From Eudoraea sp. (GTDB lineage: Bacteria > Bacteroidota > Bacteroidia > Flavobacteriales > Flavobacteriaceae), in assembly GCA_013042125.1 (NCBI GenBank), contig JABDQS010000087.1:1-26630 (forward strand): a DNA stretch of 26,630 nt. Reading direction: 5' to 3'. The notes under the pieces were generated by a model. That model was given only the letters and a program-made list of their open reading frames with translations, searched no databases and had not been told where the DNA came from. Shown here piece after piece: positions 1-8,101 of the stretch. Made by a program: the position numbers and the translations under genes. Position 1 is the first letter of the stretch; each line of letters begins with the position of its first letter.

Positions 1-71
1 CCATAGCATAAGTAGGTTAAGTTCATGGTAAGATTTGGGGCAAAAAAGGTGGAGACTTCTCCACCTTTTTT
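1..71 (+). ncRNA. Small-RNA-like repeat, copy 1 (conserved head plus terminator)
   Basis: Bases 1-40 are a head module identical over its whole length to copy 2 (1174-1213) and differing from copy 3 (1378-1417) at two positions. It is followed at once by a 13-bp perfect hairpin (42-54 with 59-71, loop ACTT) whose 3' arm ends in six T, the form of an intrinsic terminator. The product would be about 71 nt. The promoter would lie left of the window, so transcription here is inferred from copies 2 and 3, which have promoters. The first four bases CCAT can pair with ATGG at 25-28. No reading frame is suggested. I do not recognise the family. Confidence 0.6.
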
Positions 72-275
72 ATTTGGTACTGCAGTTTAAATCTATGTGG
101 CAAAATAGGGACCTGGTTACATTGTGATGAAGTGTTCTCGTCGTCAGTAAGGAGTGAATCCCGAAAAGCAAATTGGGTCTGTTTGAAATTAAGACCTGTC
201 TATTTATCGAATTTGAGCGCAAAGGGCGCGTGTAGGCCCAAAGATGTATTTGTTGTCTTCAACGCGTTTTTATAA

Positions 276-827
276 TCAAAAGCGATAGCCCAGGGTTAAC
301 CCACCCCTACCGACGAGCTCAGGGGCGTAATCAGTATTCAAAAAATTTCTTCCAATACCGAGATAAAGATCAACTACGAAACCGCGTGGGGTCACAAATT
401 TTCCACCTGCAGAAATTCCTAAGGCAAAGTCAGTGTAACTACCTTCATTTGTATAGCTTACATTGCCATTAGCATCGAACGTTGCAAGACCATAAAAGGC
501 GTCTCCTGAATTCAACATTCCAAATCCTTCTACAAAAAACCCCTTGGCATATTTCTTAGAAAAGTACTGACGATAGTAAGGGGTTATGGAAAAGGTACGA
601 TATTCTTCAAAGATTTCGTCATCGGAAAGACTGAACAATAGGTTGACCCCAAACGAAGATTCTTCGCTAATCAGGTATTCATAGGCGCCATCCAGATATG
701 AAAAGATGATTAGATTGGTAGCATTTAGTTTTAGTTCGTGTTTATCAATATCGTTGGTAATATTGTCCTGGCCAAAGCTTGTATTTACCAGGGAAAAGAA
801 AACCACCAGGGCTGCTAATTTTTTCAT
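276..827 (-). CDS. Outer-membrane beta-barrel protein, DUF3575-like
   Basis: A 183-residue protein starting at ATG with a signal peptide (MKKLAALVVFFSLVNTSFGQ, cleavage near residue 19-20). The mature part begins with a HELKLNATNLIIF-type strand followed by a YEYLISEESSFGVNLLF segment, the pattern of the small DUF3575 barrel proteins common in Bacteroidota. Alternating hydrophobic strands run to the end, and the final residues YRF give the C-terminal aromatic used by outer-membrane barrels for BAM recognition. It should sit in the outer membrane; the role is unknown. A -7 promoter match lies 32 nt upstream of the start (859-866). It lies between small-RNA-like copies 1 and 2 on the opposite strand. 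No clear terminator was found beyond the stop. The family assignment is from sequence feel rather than a search. Confidence 0.8.
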   Translation of the reverse strand: MKKLAALVVFFSLVNTSFGQDNITNDIDKHELKLNATNLIIFSYLDGAYEYLISEESSFGVNLLFSLSDDEIFEEYRTFSITPYYRQYFSKKYAKGFFVEGFGMLNSGDAFYGLATFDANGNVSYTNEGSYTDFALGISAGGKFVTPRGFVVDLYLGIGRNFLNTDYAPELVGRGGLTLGYRF

Positions 828-858
828 TTTTGGTATTTGTTAGTTCATTATAGGGCAT

Positions 859-866
859 CAAAAGTA
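859..866 (-). promoter_or_regulatory. -7 promoter element for the DUF3575-like gene
   Basis: On the - strand this reads TACTTTTG, a perfect match to the Bacteroidota -7 consensus TAnnTTTG, 31 nt before the ATG. A TTTG occurs 24 nt further upstream (891-894), which is longer than the usual 19-21 nt, so only the -7 element is well supported. Confidence 0.45.
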
Positions 867-878
867 ATGCCATTAATT

Positions 879-1064
879 TCATTGTTTACGCAAACATAAC
901 AAAAGGAAGAATACACCAATTAACCCTAAAACAAGCATAGATAAAACTAGTATGGCCAAAAAGAGTGCTACATAAAAAATTAGGATGCCAATGCTGCGGT
1001 AGTCATTGTTATTCTGCTCAGTGCTAACACCTGAATAAAATAATACGTAAAATTTGTAGTCCAA
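879..1064 (-). CDS. Possible small membrane protein (doubtful)
   Basis: An open frame of 61 codons with a TTG start and no ATG option near the N terminus. Residues ~24-57 are almost wholly hydrophobic (IGILIFYVALFLAILVL then MLVLGLIGVFFLLL), enough for one long or two short membrane helices, ending in RKQ. The C-terminal codons overlap the promoter region of the DUF3575-like gene. No promoter or ribosome-binding site stands out and I recognise no family. It could be a real small membrane protein or a chance frame in AT-rich intergenic DNA. Confidence 0.25.
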   Translation of the reverse strand: MDYKFYVLFYSGVSTEQNNNDYRSIGILIFYVALFLAILVLSMLVLGLIGVFFLLLCLRKQ

Positions 1065-1160
1065 TTCCTAAAGAATTCCGGCCCGGCAGTCCATAAACGG
1101 TATTTCAACCAATTAAAGGGGCGTTTGTCCAAAACCTTTTTTCTCAGAAGCCGCTTATTC

Positions 1161-1168
1161 TATTTTTG
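1161..1168 (+). promoter_or_regulatory. Promoter -7 element of small-RNA-like copy 2
   Basis: TATTTTTG matches TAnnTTTG perfectly and lies exactly 5 nt before the head module at 1174, the same distance as in copy 3. The -33 position (19 nt upstream) reads TTTT rather than TTTG. The predicted start site is at or just before the first base of the module. Confidence 0.6.
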
Positions 1169-1173
1169 GAGGA

Positions 1174-1243
1174 CCATAGCATAAGTAGGTTAAGTTCATG
1201 GTAAGATTTGGGGAAAAAAGGCAGGATCTATCCTGCCTTTTTT
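1174..1243 (+). ncRNA. Small-RNA-like repeat, copy 2
   Basis: Bases 1174-1213 are identical to the head module at 1-40. The hairpin after it (1214-1226 with 1231-1243, loop TCTA, 13 perfect pairs, A-run and T-run flanks) has a different stem sequence from copy 1 but the same length, loop size and position. A promoter -7 element sits 5 nt upstream. The predicted transcript is about 70 nt, with a fixed head and a variable terminator stem. No ribosome-binding site or frame suggests translation. This is best read as a small regulatory RNA gene, or as a terminator-linked repeat of unknown role. Confidence 0.65.
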
Positions 1244-1341
1244 ATTTTGAATATCAGAGAATTAGCTTCTTCATCATTACTTTTTATTAAATTTTACAAG
1301 ACTTGGCTCCTCACTCTTTGTCCAAAATTTCCTTAATTTTC

Positions 1342-1372
1342 TTTGTTATTTCTCACAATACCAGTAATTTAG
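1342..1372 (+). promoter_or_regulatory. Promoter of small-RNA-like copy 3
   Basis: TTTG at 1342-1345, a 19-nt spacer, then TAATTTAG at 1365-1372 (one mismatch to TAnnTTTG). The head module starts 5 nt later at 1378, as in copy 2. This is a near-consensus Bacteroidota housekeeping-sigma promoter and the best evidence that the repeat is transcribed from its own first base. Confidence 0.65.
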
Positions 1373-1377
1373 TATTG

Positions 1378-1448
1378 CCATAGCATAAGTAGGTTAAGTT
1401 TATGGTAAGATTTGGGACGAAAAGGGTGGAGACTTCTCCGCCCTTTTC
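1378..1448 (+). ncRNA. Small-RNA-like repeat, copy 3
   Basis: The head module 1378-1417 matches copies 1 and 2 at 38 of 40 positions. One change, C to T at 1401, makes an extra A-U pair possible in the CCATA/TATGG closing stem. The terminal hairpin (1419-1431 with 1436-1448, loop ACTT) differs from copy 1 by paired changes, for example A-T to G-C at both ends of the A-tract, plus one G-T wobble. It has its own promoter at 1342-1372. The predicted transcript is about 71 nt, and it ends ~30 nt before the sodA terminator, which is read from the other strand. Confidence 0.65.
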
Positions 1449-1478
1449 TATTCTATCAATTTTAACTTTTTTTAAAAT

Positions 1479-1511
1479 AAAAAGCCGCAACGTACACACG
1501 TTGCGGCTTTT
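1479..1511 (-). terminator. Intrinsic terminator of the superoxide dismutase gene
   Basis: A 10-bp GC-rich perfect stem (GCCGCAACGT 1484-1493 with ACGTTGCGGC 1498-1507, loop ACAC) flanked by five A and four T. Read on the - strand it lies 19 nt after the sod stop codon and is followed by TTTTTATTTT. It could also work from the + strand. Confidence 0.85.
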
Positions 1512-1529
1512 AGTATTCTATTGATTATA

Positions 1530-2138
1530 CTATTTATGCTTGTTGTAATTTTCTGCAACTTTAGACCAATTGACCACATTGTAAAAAGAGGCTATATAGT
1601 CTGGCCTGCGATTTTGATAATGCAAATAGTAGGCGTGTTCCCATACATCTAATCCCATGATGGGAGTTCCTCCACACCCAATTCCGGGCATTAAAGTATT
1701 ATCCTGGTTGTGAGTAGCACAGATCTCAAGTTTACCTCCTTTATGGACGCAAAGCCAGGCCCAGCCAGAGCCAAATAATGTGCCCGCTGCATTGCTGAAT
1801 TTCTCTTTAAAAGAATCGAATGAACCAAAAGCGCTTTTGATCGCATCGGCAAGATCTCCCGAAGGAGCTCCACCGGCATTTGGCCCCATGATCTCCCAAA
1901 AAAGAGAATGATTAAAGTATCCGCCACCGTTATTGCGAACAGCTTTGTTGTTCATGTCCAATCCTGTTAGGATCTCTACTATCCCTTTGGAAGCGAGAGG
2001 AGTGCCTTCAATAGCAGCGTTTAATTTAGTGGTGTACCCGTTGTGATGCTTTGTGTGATGTATTTCCATGGTCCTCGCATCGATGTAAGGTTCTAAAGCA
2101 TCGTATGCATAGGGTAATTTTGGTAGTTCAAAAGCCAT
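1530..2138 (-). CDS. sodA: Superoxide dismutase, Mn/Fe family (probably Mn type)
   Basis: A 202-residue cytoplasmic enzyme that converts superoxide to hydrogen peroxide and oxygen; the length is normal for the family. The four metal ligands are visible: His27 in MEIHHTKHH, His77 in YFNHSLFW, and Asp164 and His168 in [21 protein letters not shown]. Gln145 in THNQDNT and the [11 protein letters not shown] context are those of Mn enzymes rather than of typical Fe enzymes, but a cambialistic enzyme cannot be excluded. The start is ATG. A perfect -7 element (2175-2182) lies 36 nt upstream and a strong terminator lies just beyond the stop, so it is probably monocistronic. It is divergent from the AddA-like gene. 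There is no signal peptide. Confidence 0.95.
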   Translation of the reverse strand: MAFELPKLPYAYDALEPYIDARTMEIHHTKHHNGYTTKLNAAIEGTPLASKGIVEILTGLDMNNKAVRNNGGGYFNHSLFWEIMGPNAGGAPSGDLADAIKSAFGSFDSFKEKFSNAAGTLFGSGWAWLCVHKGGKLEICATHNQDNTLMPGIGCGGTPIMGLDVWEHAYYLHYQNRRPDYIASFYNVVNWSKVAENYNKHK

Positions 2139-2174
2139 TTTTATAAGTGTTAATTGTTATTATTTAGTGTTTCC

Positions 2175-2182
2175 CAAAAATA
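2175..2182 (-). promoter_or_regulatory. -7 promoter element for sodA
   Basis: TATTTTTG on the - strand, a perfect TAnnTTTG match with a 36-nt leader to the ATG. No TTTG is found at the expected -33 distance, which may mean regulated use. Confidence 0.45.
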
Positions 2183-2257
2183 AGGATTTTAACAATTATA
2201 TTCCCATAATTATATGTTAAGAACTCTCCCAGTTTCCTTATTTTGCAGGTAAAATAA

Positions 2258-5200
2258 ATTCTTCTGGATCCATACGTTATTTATGATGCCTCTGCCGGAT
2301 CAGGTAAGACCTTTACCCTGGTAAAAGAATACCTGAAGTTACTGCTTGCCGCTGAGGGTGGTCAGAATTTCAGAAAAATATTAGCCATCACCTTCACCAA
2401 CAAGGCAGTTAACGAAATGAAACATCGCATTTTGGAATGCCTGCACGACTTTTCCATCCCTTCAGAAAGCAATAGTAAAAATGAGCTTTTTCTTCAACTG
2501 GAAAAGGAATTAAAGCTCTCTCCAGAAATCTTACACAAAAGAGCCAGACGTACCCTAAAGGAAATTTTACACAACTATGCCTTCTTTGATATCTCCACTA
2601 TTGATAAGTTCAATCATCGACTCATCAAGACCTTTGCAAAAGATCTGAAGATCCCGCAAAACTTTGAAGTTGTTCTGGATACTGAGCTCCTTTTGACAGA
2701 GGGCGTAGACAGGTTGATAGGAAACGCCAAGGTCGATGATCAGATAACAGACATCCTGATAGCATTTGCACTTGAAAAGATAGATGAAAGTAAAAGCTGG
2801 AATATTGCGTATGACCTGGGAAAAGTTGGTGCCATGCTCTTTAATGAAAATCACTCTCCCTACCTGGAAGGACTTAAGAGCAAAGATCTCAGATCCTTTT
2901 TGGCCCTGCAATCCCAGCTACTCAAAACCACGGCCCTGCTTAAAAAGGAATTAGTGACCACTGCACAAAACGTACTCCAACTCATGGAAGATGCCGGTTT
3001 GGAACAATCCGACTTTAAAGCAGGATATTTTCCCAAGTTTATGAAGCAGGTGATCAAAGATCCTTCCTCCCTGGATTTCACTGCAAAATGGAAACAAGAA
3101 TTTGGCAATGAAGCGCTCTACAATAAATCCACTCCACAGAATAAAAAAGCCGGTATAGACGGTTTAATGCTGCGGTTCACAGCTCTTTTTTCTGCGATAA
3201 AACAGCAGTATGGCCGACTTTCATTTTTAAAGAATATATACCAGAACATTGTTCCTATTACCATTCTCAATGCCCTGCAAAAAGAAATTAATACTCTCCT
3301 TGAGGAAAGGGATCAGTTGCCAATATCTGCCTTTAATACCCTTATCTCAGAACATATAAAGGATCAGCCTGCTCCCTTTATCTATGAACGACTGGGAGAA
3401 AAATACAAGCATTATTTTATAGACGAATTTCAGGACACTTCGCTTATGCAATGGTCTAATTTAGTTCCATTGATCTCCCATGCCCTTCAAAGTGAGGATC
3501 TGCAGGGGAACAGGGGAAGTCTTTTTCTGGTAGGCGACGCAAAGCAGGCTATATATAGATGGCGGGGTGGGAGATCTGAACAATTCCTGAATCTTATCGG
3601 GGATCAGGAAAGTCTTTTCGGTATGCCCCCTAAGACCGCCACTTTGGGCACTAATTACAGAAGCTATGAGGAGATCGTCAGCTTTAATAATGACTTTTTC
3701 ACCTCAACAGTGCCTCATCTGAATAATGAACTGTATCAGGATCTGTTTATTAAAGGAAATAAGCAATTACACACGAACCAAAAAGGCGGTTTGGTAAGTA
3801 TTCGTTTTTTAGAGGATCCGGAGGGCACAAAAGATCTTTCCTATTGTGAAGAAGTATTGCGAATCATAGATGAGCTGAGAAAAAAGCAGGTCCCTTATCG
3901 GGATATTTGCGTATTGTTCCGAACAAAAAAGCAGGGTGTAAAAGTGGCCGAACATCTTTTGGGTAATAAGATACCCGTCATTTCTTCAGAATCTTTGTTG
4001 TTGCAAAATAATGCCTCGGTCAATTTCCTTGTAAACCTGCTTAAACTTTCGAATTTTCCTTCAGATCTCAACATTCAATATGAACTCCTGTCTTTTCTGA
4101 GTCCGCCTGTAAACAAACACAGCTTTATTTCTCAAAATCTGGAGAAACTTCCTGTGCTACTGGCCTCGGACTTCAACTTTGATCTCTCTGTTTTCAACAA
4201 GCGATCTGTATATGACGGCCTGGAGTACGCCATTGAACGTTTTAGACTTTGTGCTGATTCAAATGCCTATATCAGTTGCTTCCTTGACGAAGTATTAGAT
4301 ATTGAACAAACCCTGGACACAAGTATTGCAACTTTCCTCACCCAATGGGACAAGAAAAAAAGTTCTTTGAGCATTCCTGCACCAGACAATGTCAATGCAG
4401 TACAACTTATGACCATTCACAAGGCAAAAGGACTGGAATTCCCCATGGTAATTTTTCCTTTTGCCAATACCTATATATATCAGGATAGAGACCCCAAGAT
4501 CTGGGTCCCTGCAGAAGACGAATCCCTTGAAGGGTTTAAGAATGTTCTGGTAAGCAAGAAAAAGGAGATGATAATGTATCATGAACAGGCCCGTGTACTG
4601 TACGAGGAAGAACAGCAAAAAATGGAATTAGACGCCTTCAACCTTTTATACGTAGTGCTTACAAGAAGTATACAAGGGCTATTTATTGTTTCCGAGATGG
4701 ATCTTACTTCTAAAGGTGAGCATAAGCCAGCTTATTTCTCCGGTCTCTTCATTCATTTCTTAAAGGAACAAGGGCGCTGGGACCCAAATACCTACAGATA
4801 TGACTTTGGTGAACTCATATTTACAGGTAGAAGTACATCAACAGAGGTACCTCATGTCAGTATGCCCTTTATTTACACCAATAAATTCGATAGCAGACTT
4901 TCAATAAGTACCCGCGCCGGAGAATTATGGGGTTCATCCAGAGAAGTGGCCATCTCTCAGGGAACTCTGCTGCATTATGGTATGAGTTTAATTTTAAGCC
5001 CTGAGGATGTGGCCCCTACCGTTTCTCTTCTTTTAGAAACCGGTGCCATTTCCGCAAATGAGGAAAGTCGTTATTTGGAACGATTTAATAAAATCACAAC
5101 CCATCCTGCCTTGGCGGGTTATTTCAAAGCCGGACTTATTATTAAGAACGAGCAACCTTTAATTACGAAAAATGGGGTAATTTTGCGGCCAGACAGAATT

Positions 5201-5371
5201 GTGTTTGACGAGATGAAGGTTACCATACTAGATTACAAGACCGGAAAGGAATATTCATCTCACAATGAACAAATAGATACCTATGGTCAGACAATGAGAT
5301 CGATGGGATACACAGTGGAAAACAAAATTCTGGTCTATATAGACGATAAAATAAAACCCGTATTTATATAA
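2258..5371 (+). CDS. addA: AddA/RecB-like UvrD-family helicase with C-terminal nuclease
   Basis: A superfamily 1A helicase with a RecB-type nuclease, expected to process double-strand breaks for recombination with the AddB-like protein at 8102. Motifs (numbered from 2258): Walker A ASAGSGKT 11-18, [17 protein letters not shown] from 389, [48 protein letters not shown]; then PD-(D/E)XK nuclease residues Asp979 (RPDRI), Asp992 and Lys994 (LDYKTG). The full length is about 1037 aa. The first ATG in frame (2417) would remove the Walker A motif, so it cannot be the true start. Upstream to the stop at 2255 there is no ATG, GTG or TTG, only ATT 2258 and CTG 2264. A weak -7 element (TTATTTTG, 2238-2245) would give a very short leader. 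The start is therefore non-standard or the sequence carries an error. It is followed 2 nt later by kbl. Confidence 0.9.
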   Translation: MLLDPYVIYDASAGSGKTFTLVKEYLKLLLAAEGGQNFRKILAITFTNKAVNEMKHRILECLHDFSIPSESNSKNELFLQLEKELKLSPEILHKRARRTLKEILHNYAFFDISTIDKFNHRLIKTFAKDLKIPQNFEVVLDTELLLTEGVDRLIGNAKVDDQITDILIAFALEKIDESKSWNIAYDLGKVGAMLFNENHSPYLEGLKSKDLRSFLALQSQLLKTTALLKKELVTTAQNVLQLMEDAGLEQSDFKAGYFPKFMKQVIKDPSSLDFTAKWKQEFGNEALYNKSTPQNKKAGIDGLMLRFTALFSAIKQQYGRLSFLKNIYQNIVPITILNALQKEINTLLEERDQLPISAFNTLISEHIKDQPAPFIYERLGEKYKHYFIDEFQDTSLMQWSNLVPLISHALQSEDLQGNRGSLFLVGDAKQAIYRWRGGRSEQFLNLIGDQESLFGMPPKTATLGTNYRSYEEIVSFNNDFFTSTVPHLNNELYQDLFIKGNKQLHTNQKGGLVSIRFLEDPEGTKDLSYCEEVLRIIDELRKKQVPYRDICVLFRTKKQGVKVAEHLLGNKIPVISSESLLLQNNASVNFLVNLLKLSNFPSDLNIQYELLSFLSPPVNKHSFISQNLEKLPVLLASDFNFDLSVFNKRSVYDGLEYAIERFRLCADSNAYISCFLDEVLDIEQTLDTSIATFLTQWDKKKSSLSIPAPDNVNAVQLMTIHKAKGLEFPMVIFPFANTYIYQDRDPKIWVPAEDESLEGFKNVLVSKKKEMIMYHEQARVLYEEEQQKMELDAFNLLYVVLTRSIQGLFIVSEMDLTSKGEHKPAYFSGLFIHFLKEQGRWDPNTYRYDFGELIFTGRSTSTEVPHVSMPFIYTNKFDSRLSISTRAGELWGSSREVAISQGTLLHYGMSLILSPEDVAPTVSLLLETGAISANEESRYLERFNKITTHPALAGYFKAGLIIKNEQPLITKNGVILRPDRIVFDEMKVTILDYKTGKEYSSHNEQIDTYGQTMRSMGYTVENKILVYIDDKIKPVFI

Positions 5372-5373
5372 TT

Positions 5374-6567
5374 ATGTACAGTAGTATACAGAAATACCTT
5401 CAAGATGAACTAGTGGCCATTGAAGAGGCCGGACTTTATAAAAAAGAAAGGATCATTACCTCTTCTCAGGACGCTGTGATCAAAATTTCCACAGGACAGG
5501 AAGTAATCAACTTTTGTTCTAACAACTATTTGGGCCTGTCCTCTCATCCGGAGGTAATCAAAGCAGCCAAGGATACTTTAGATTCTCATGGTTTTGGGAT
5601 GTCATCGGTTCGTTTTATTTGTGGGACACAGGACATACATAAAGAATTAGAAGAGAAGATCGCTTCGTATTATGGTACCGAGGATACTATACTCTATGCA
5701 GCAGCCTTTGATGCAAATGGAGGTGTGTTTGAGCCTCTTTTGTCAGCAGAAGATGCGATAATTTCTGATTCTCTTAACCACGCTTCCATAATTGACGGTG
5801 TACGTTTATGCAAAGCAAAGAGATACCGCTATGCAAATAGTGACATGGAGGATCTTGAAACTCAATTAAAACAAGCAGAGGCAGATAAAGCTCGTTTCAA
5901 GATCATCGTTACAGACGGTGTGTTCTCTATGGATGGATTATTAGCCCCTCTTGATAAGATATGCGACCTGGCGGATGCGTATGACGCTATGGTTATGATA
6001 GATGAATGCCATGCGACAGGGTTTATCGGCCAAACCGGGAGAGGAACTTTGGAGGAAAAAGGGGTGATGGACAGAATAGATATCATTACAGGAACTCTGG
6101 GTAAGGCGCTTGGTGGCGCTATGGGGGGTTATACTACAGGTAAAAAAGAGATCATAGCCATGTTGAGGCAGCGCTCCAGACCTTATCTGTTCTCAAATTC
6201 GTTAGCACCCGCAATAGTAGGCGCATCAATAAAGGTATTCGACATGTTGGCAGGGAGTACGGAGTTAAGAGACCAGCTGGAAAGCAATACCCGTTATTTT
6301 AAGCAGGGTATGAAAAAAGCCGGTTTTGATATTATTGATGGTGATTCCGCTATTGTACCTGTTATGCTGTACGATGCTAAATTATCTCAACAAATGTCAG
6401 ACATGTTACTGGAGCGGGGAATCTATGTAATTGGCTTCTTTTATCCTGTTGTTCCCAAAGGAAAGGCCAGAATACGCGTACAATTGTCCGCTGCACATAA
6501 AAAAGAACATTTGGATAAAGCCATCTCAGCCTTTATAGCCGTTGGGAAGGAGTTGAAAATTGTTTAA
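5374..6567 (+). CDS. kbl: Glycine C-acetyltransferase (2-amino-3-ketobutyrate CoA ligase)
   Basis: A 397-residue fold-type I PLP enzyme that cleaves 2-amino-3-oxobutyrate with CoA to glycine and acetyl-CoA, the second step of threonine breakdown through threonine dehydrogenase. Visible signatures: [12 protein letters not shown], the [11 protein letters not shown] loop, His136 in [10 protein letters not shown] (stacks on PLP), Asp210 in MIDECHATG, the PLP-binding Lys244 in [13 protein letters not shown], and [15 protein letters not shown]. The lysine number equals that of the E. coli enzyme, and these segments favour Kbl over serine palmitoyltransferase or AONS relatives. The start is ATG, 2 nt after the AddA stop, so it is translated from the same transcript. 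No threonine dehydrogenase gene lies in the window. Confidence 0.93.
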   Translation: MYSSIQKYLQDELVAIEEAGLYKKERIITSSQDAVIKISTGQEVINFCSNNYLGLSSHPEVIKAAKDTLDSHGFGMSSVRFICGTQDIHKELEEKIASYYGTEDTILYAAAFDANGGVFEPLLSAEDAIISDSLNHASIIDGVRLCKAKRYRYANSDMEDLETQLKQAEADKARFKIIVTDGVFSMDGLLAPLDKICDLADAYDAMVMIDECHATGFIGQTGRGTLEEKGVMDRIDIITGTLGKALGGAMGGYTTGKKEIIAMLRQRSRPYLFSNSLAPAIVGASIKVFDMLAGSTELRDQLESNTRYFKQGMKKAGFDIIDGDSAIVPVMLYDAKLSQQMSDMLLERGIYVIGFFYPVVPKGKARIRVQLSAAHKKEHLDKAISAFIAVGKELKIV

Positions 6568-6614
6568 TTCCCTGAAACTATATATTATATAGGTTAAAAA
6601 AAAAAGAAATTGAT

Positions 6615-6645
6615 TTTGTTAATAATTCTTAACAACTTACATTTG
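6615..6645 (+). promoter_or_regulatory. Promoter of the OmpA-family gene
   Basis: TTTG (6615-6618), exactly 19 nt, then TACATTTG (6638-6645): a perfect Bacteroidota housekeeping promoter. The expected start site near 6651 gives a leader of ~30 nt. This is the best promoter in the window and fits a highly expressed outer-membrane protein. Confidence 0.85.
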
Positions 6646-6679
6646 CAGCTAATAAACACTTAAACTTAAAATTTTGAAC

Positions 6680-8038
6680 ATGAAACAGCTTAGCAGATTA
6701 TTGGTTGTTGGCCTACTTCTAATAGGGTTTAACAACATTCAAGCGCAGGATGAAAATAATCCCTGGCAAGTTAGCTTTGGTGTAAACGCAATAGATGTTT
6801 ATCCTACTAATGACCAAGACGCCGCTTACCCAACAGGTACTTTATTCAGTGAGTACTTTAATGTAAATGATCACTGGAATATTTTACCTTCAATTTCTTA
6901 CGTATCTGTGTCCAAGTATGTTGGAGATGGGTTCTCAGTTGGAGCTAGAGGTAGTTTGAACCGAATCTCTAAATTAGGAGATGCTTCTGCAGACGATCTT
7001 TCTCACTACGCTGTGGATGGTACAATCAAATACAACATTTTAAAAGACAAAAAAATAATTCCTTACGTTGAATTCGGCGGGGGATACACCTGGGTTGATG
7101 AAATTGGATTCGGAACAGCTAATGCCGGTATCGGTGCCAGCTACTGGTTCAATGACAACATTGGCTTTACTGTATCTACTAATTACAAACACGCTTTTGA
7201 AGACTACGGCGTAAAACACTTCCAGCATACTGCCGGAATCGCTATCAAGTTCGGTGGAACTGATACGGATGGTGATGGCATCTATGACAAAGACGATGCT
7301 TGTCCAGAAGTTGCTGGTTTAGCTGCTTTCAACGGATGTCCTGATTCTGACGGTGATGGTATCGAAGATGGAAAAGATAGCTGTCCTAACGAAGCCGGTT
7401 CTAAAGAATTAAACGGATGTCCAGATGCTGACGGTGATGGTATCGCTGACAAAGATGACGCTTGTCCTAACGAAGCTGGCTTAGCTGCTTTATCTGGTTG
7501 TCCAGATGCTGACGGAGACGGTGTAGCTGATGGAGATGATTCTTGTCCTAACGAAGCTGGTCCTGCTGAAAACAAAGGATGCCCATGGCCTGATACTGAT
7601 GGAGACGGTGTACTAGACAAAGACGATCAGTGTCCAGATGTTGCAGGAACTGTAGCTAACAAAGGTTGTCCTGAAGTTACTGAAGAAGTTCAGAAGCAAT
7701 TGAATGACTATGCAAGAACTATCTTATTCGATACAGGTAGAGCTTCTCTTAAAACAGAATCAGTTTCTGTATTCGTAGATATCATCAAGATCTTAAACGA
7801 ATATCCTAATGCTAAGTTTACCGTTGAAGGTCATACTGATAGCGTAGGTAGCGAGAAACTAAACCAATCTCTTTCTGAGAAGAGAGCTAACTCTGTTAGA
7901 GACTTCTTAGTAAAAGAAGGAATTGGAGCTGATAGATTGACTGCCATTGGATATGGTGAAGCCAAGCCAATCGCTTCTAATAACACAAGAGCAGGTAGAA
8001 CTCAAAACAGACGTGTTGAGATCAACCTAGTGAAATAA
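6680..8038 (+). CDS. OmpA-family outer-membrane protein with thrombospondin type 3 repeats
   Basis: A 452-residue protein that should anchor the outer membrane to peptidoglycan. Order of parts: signal peptide ([23 protein letters not shown]); a beta-barrel of ~165 residues with alternating strands up to GIAIKFGG; five calcium-binding type 3 repeats (~194-331), each with a DxDGDGxxDxxDxCP motif followed by a GCP turn; and an OmpA C-terminal domain (~340-452) with [35 protein letters not shown] and [11 protein letters not shown], which carries the peptidoglycan-binding Asp and Arg. ATG 6680 is chosen over an in-frame TTG two codons earlier because it starts the signal peptide directly. It has its own strong promoter and terminator although it lies between kbl and the AddB-like gene. 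Confidence 0.93.
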   Translation: MKQLSRLLVVGLLLIGFNNIQAQDENNPWQVSFGVNAIDVYPTNDQDAAYPTGTLFSEYFNVNDHWNILPSISYVSVSKYVGDGFSVGARGSLNRISKLGDASADDLSHYAVDGTIKYNILKDKKIIPYVEFGGGYTWVDEIGFGTANAGIGASYWFNDNIGFTVSTNYKHAFEDYGVKHFQHTAGIAIKFGGTDTDGDGIYDKDDACPEVAGLAAFNGCPDSDGDGIEDGKDSCPNEAGSKELNGCPDADGDGIADKDDACPNEAGLAALSGCPDADGDGVADGDDSCPNEAGPAENKGCPWPDTDGDGVLDKDDQCPDVAGTVANKGCPEVTEEVQKQLNDYARTILFDTGRASLKTESVSVFVDIIKILNEYPNAKFTVEGHTDSVGSEKLNQSLSEKRANSVRDFLVKEGIGADRLTAIGYGEAKPIASNNTRAGRTQNRRVEINLVK

Positions 8039-8061
8039 TAAGAAAGCGTTTAATAACGTGT

Positions 8062-8091
8062 AAAAAGCTCCGCAAATGCGGAGCTTTTTTT
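8062..8091 (+). terminator. Intrinsic terminator after the OmpA-family gene
   Basis: A stem AAAAAGCTCCGC (8062-8073) with GCGGAGCTTTTT (8078-8089), loop AAAT, with seven T in a row (8085-8091). It ends 10 nt before the AddB-like start codon, so that gene needs read-through or its own start; TATTTTTA at 8091-8098 is a possible but imperfect -7 element. Confidence 0.85.
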
Positions 8092-8101
8092 ATTTTTAGC
8101 C

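Noticed and set aside
1..1448. Insertion-sequence ends or simple terminator repeats
   Set aside because: No inverted ends, target duplications or transposase; the fixed head with promoters placed at the same distance is better explained by transcribed small RNA genes.
7282..7620. Open frame on the - strand opposite the OmpA-family gene
   Set aside because: It is the shadow of the repetitive type 3 repeats; its serine/proline repeats simply mirror the Asp/Gly-rich coding strand.
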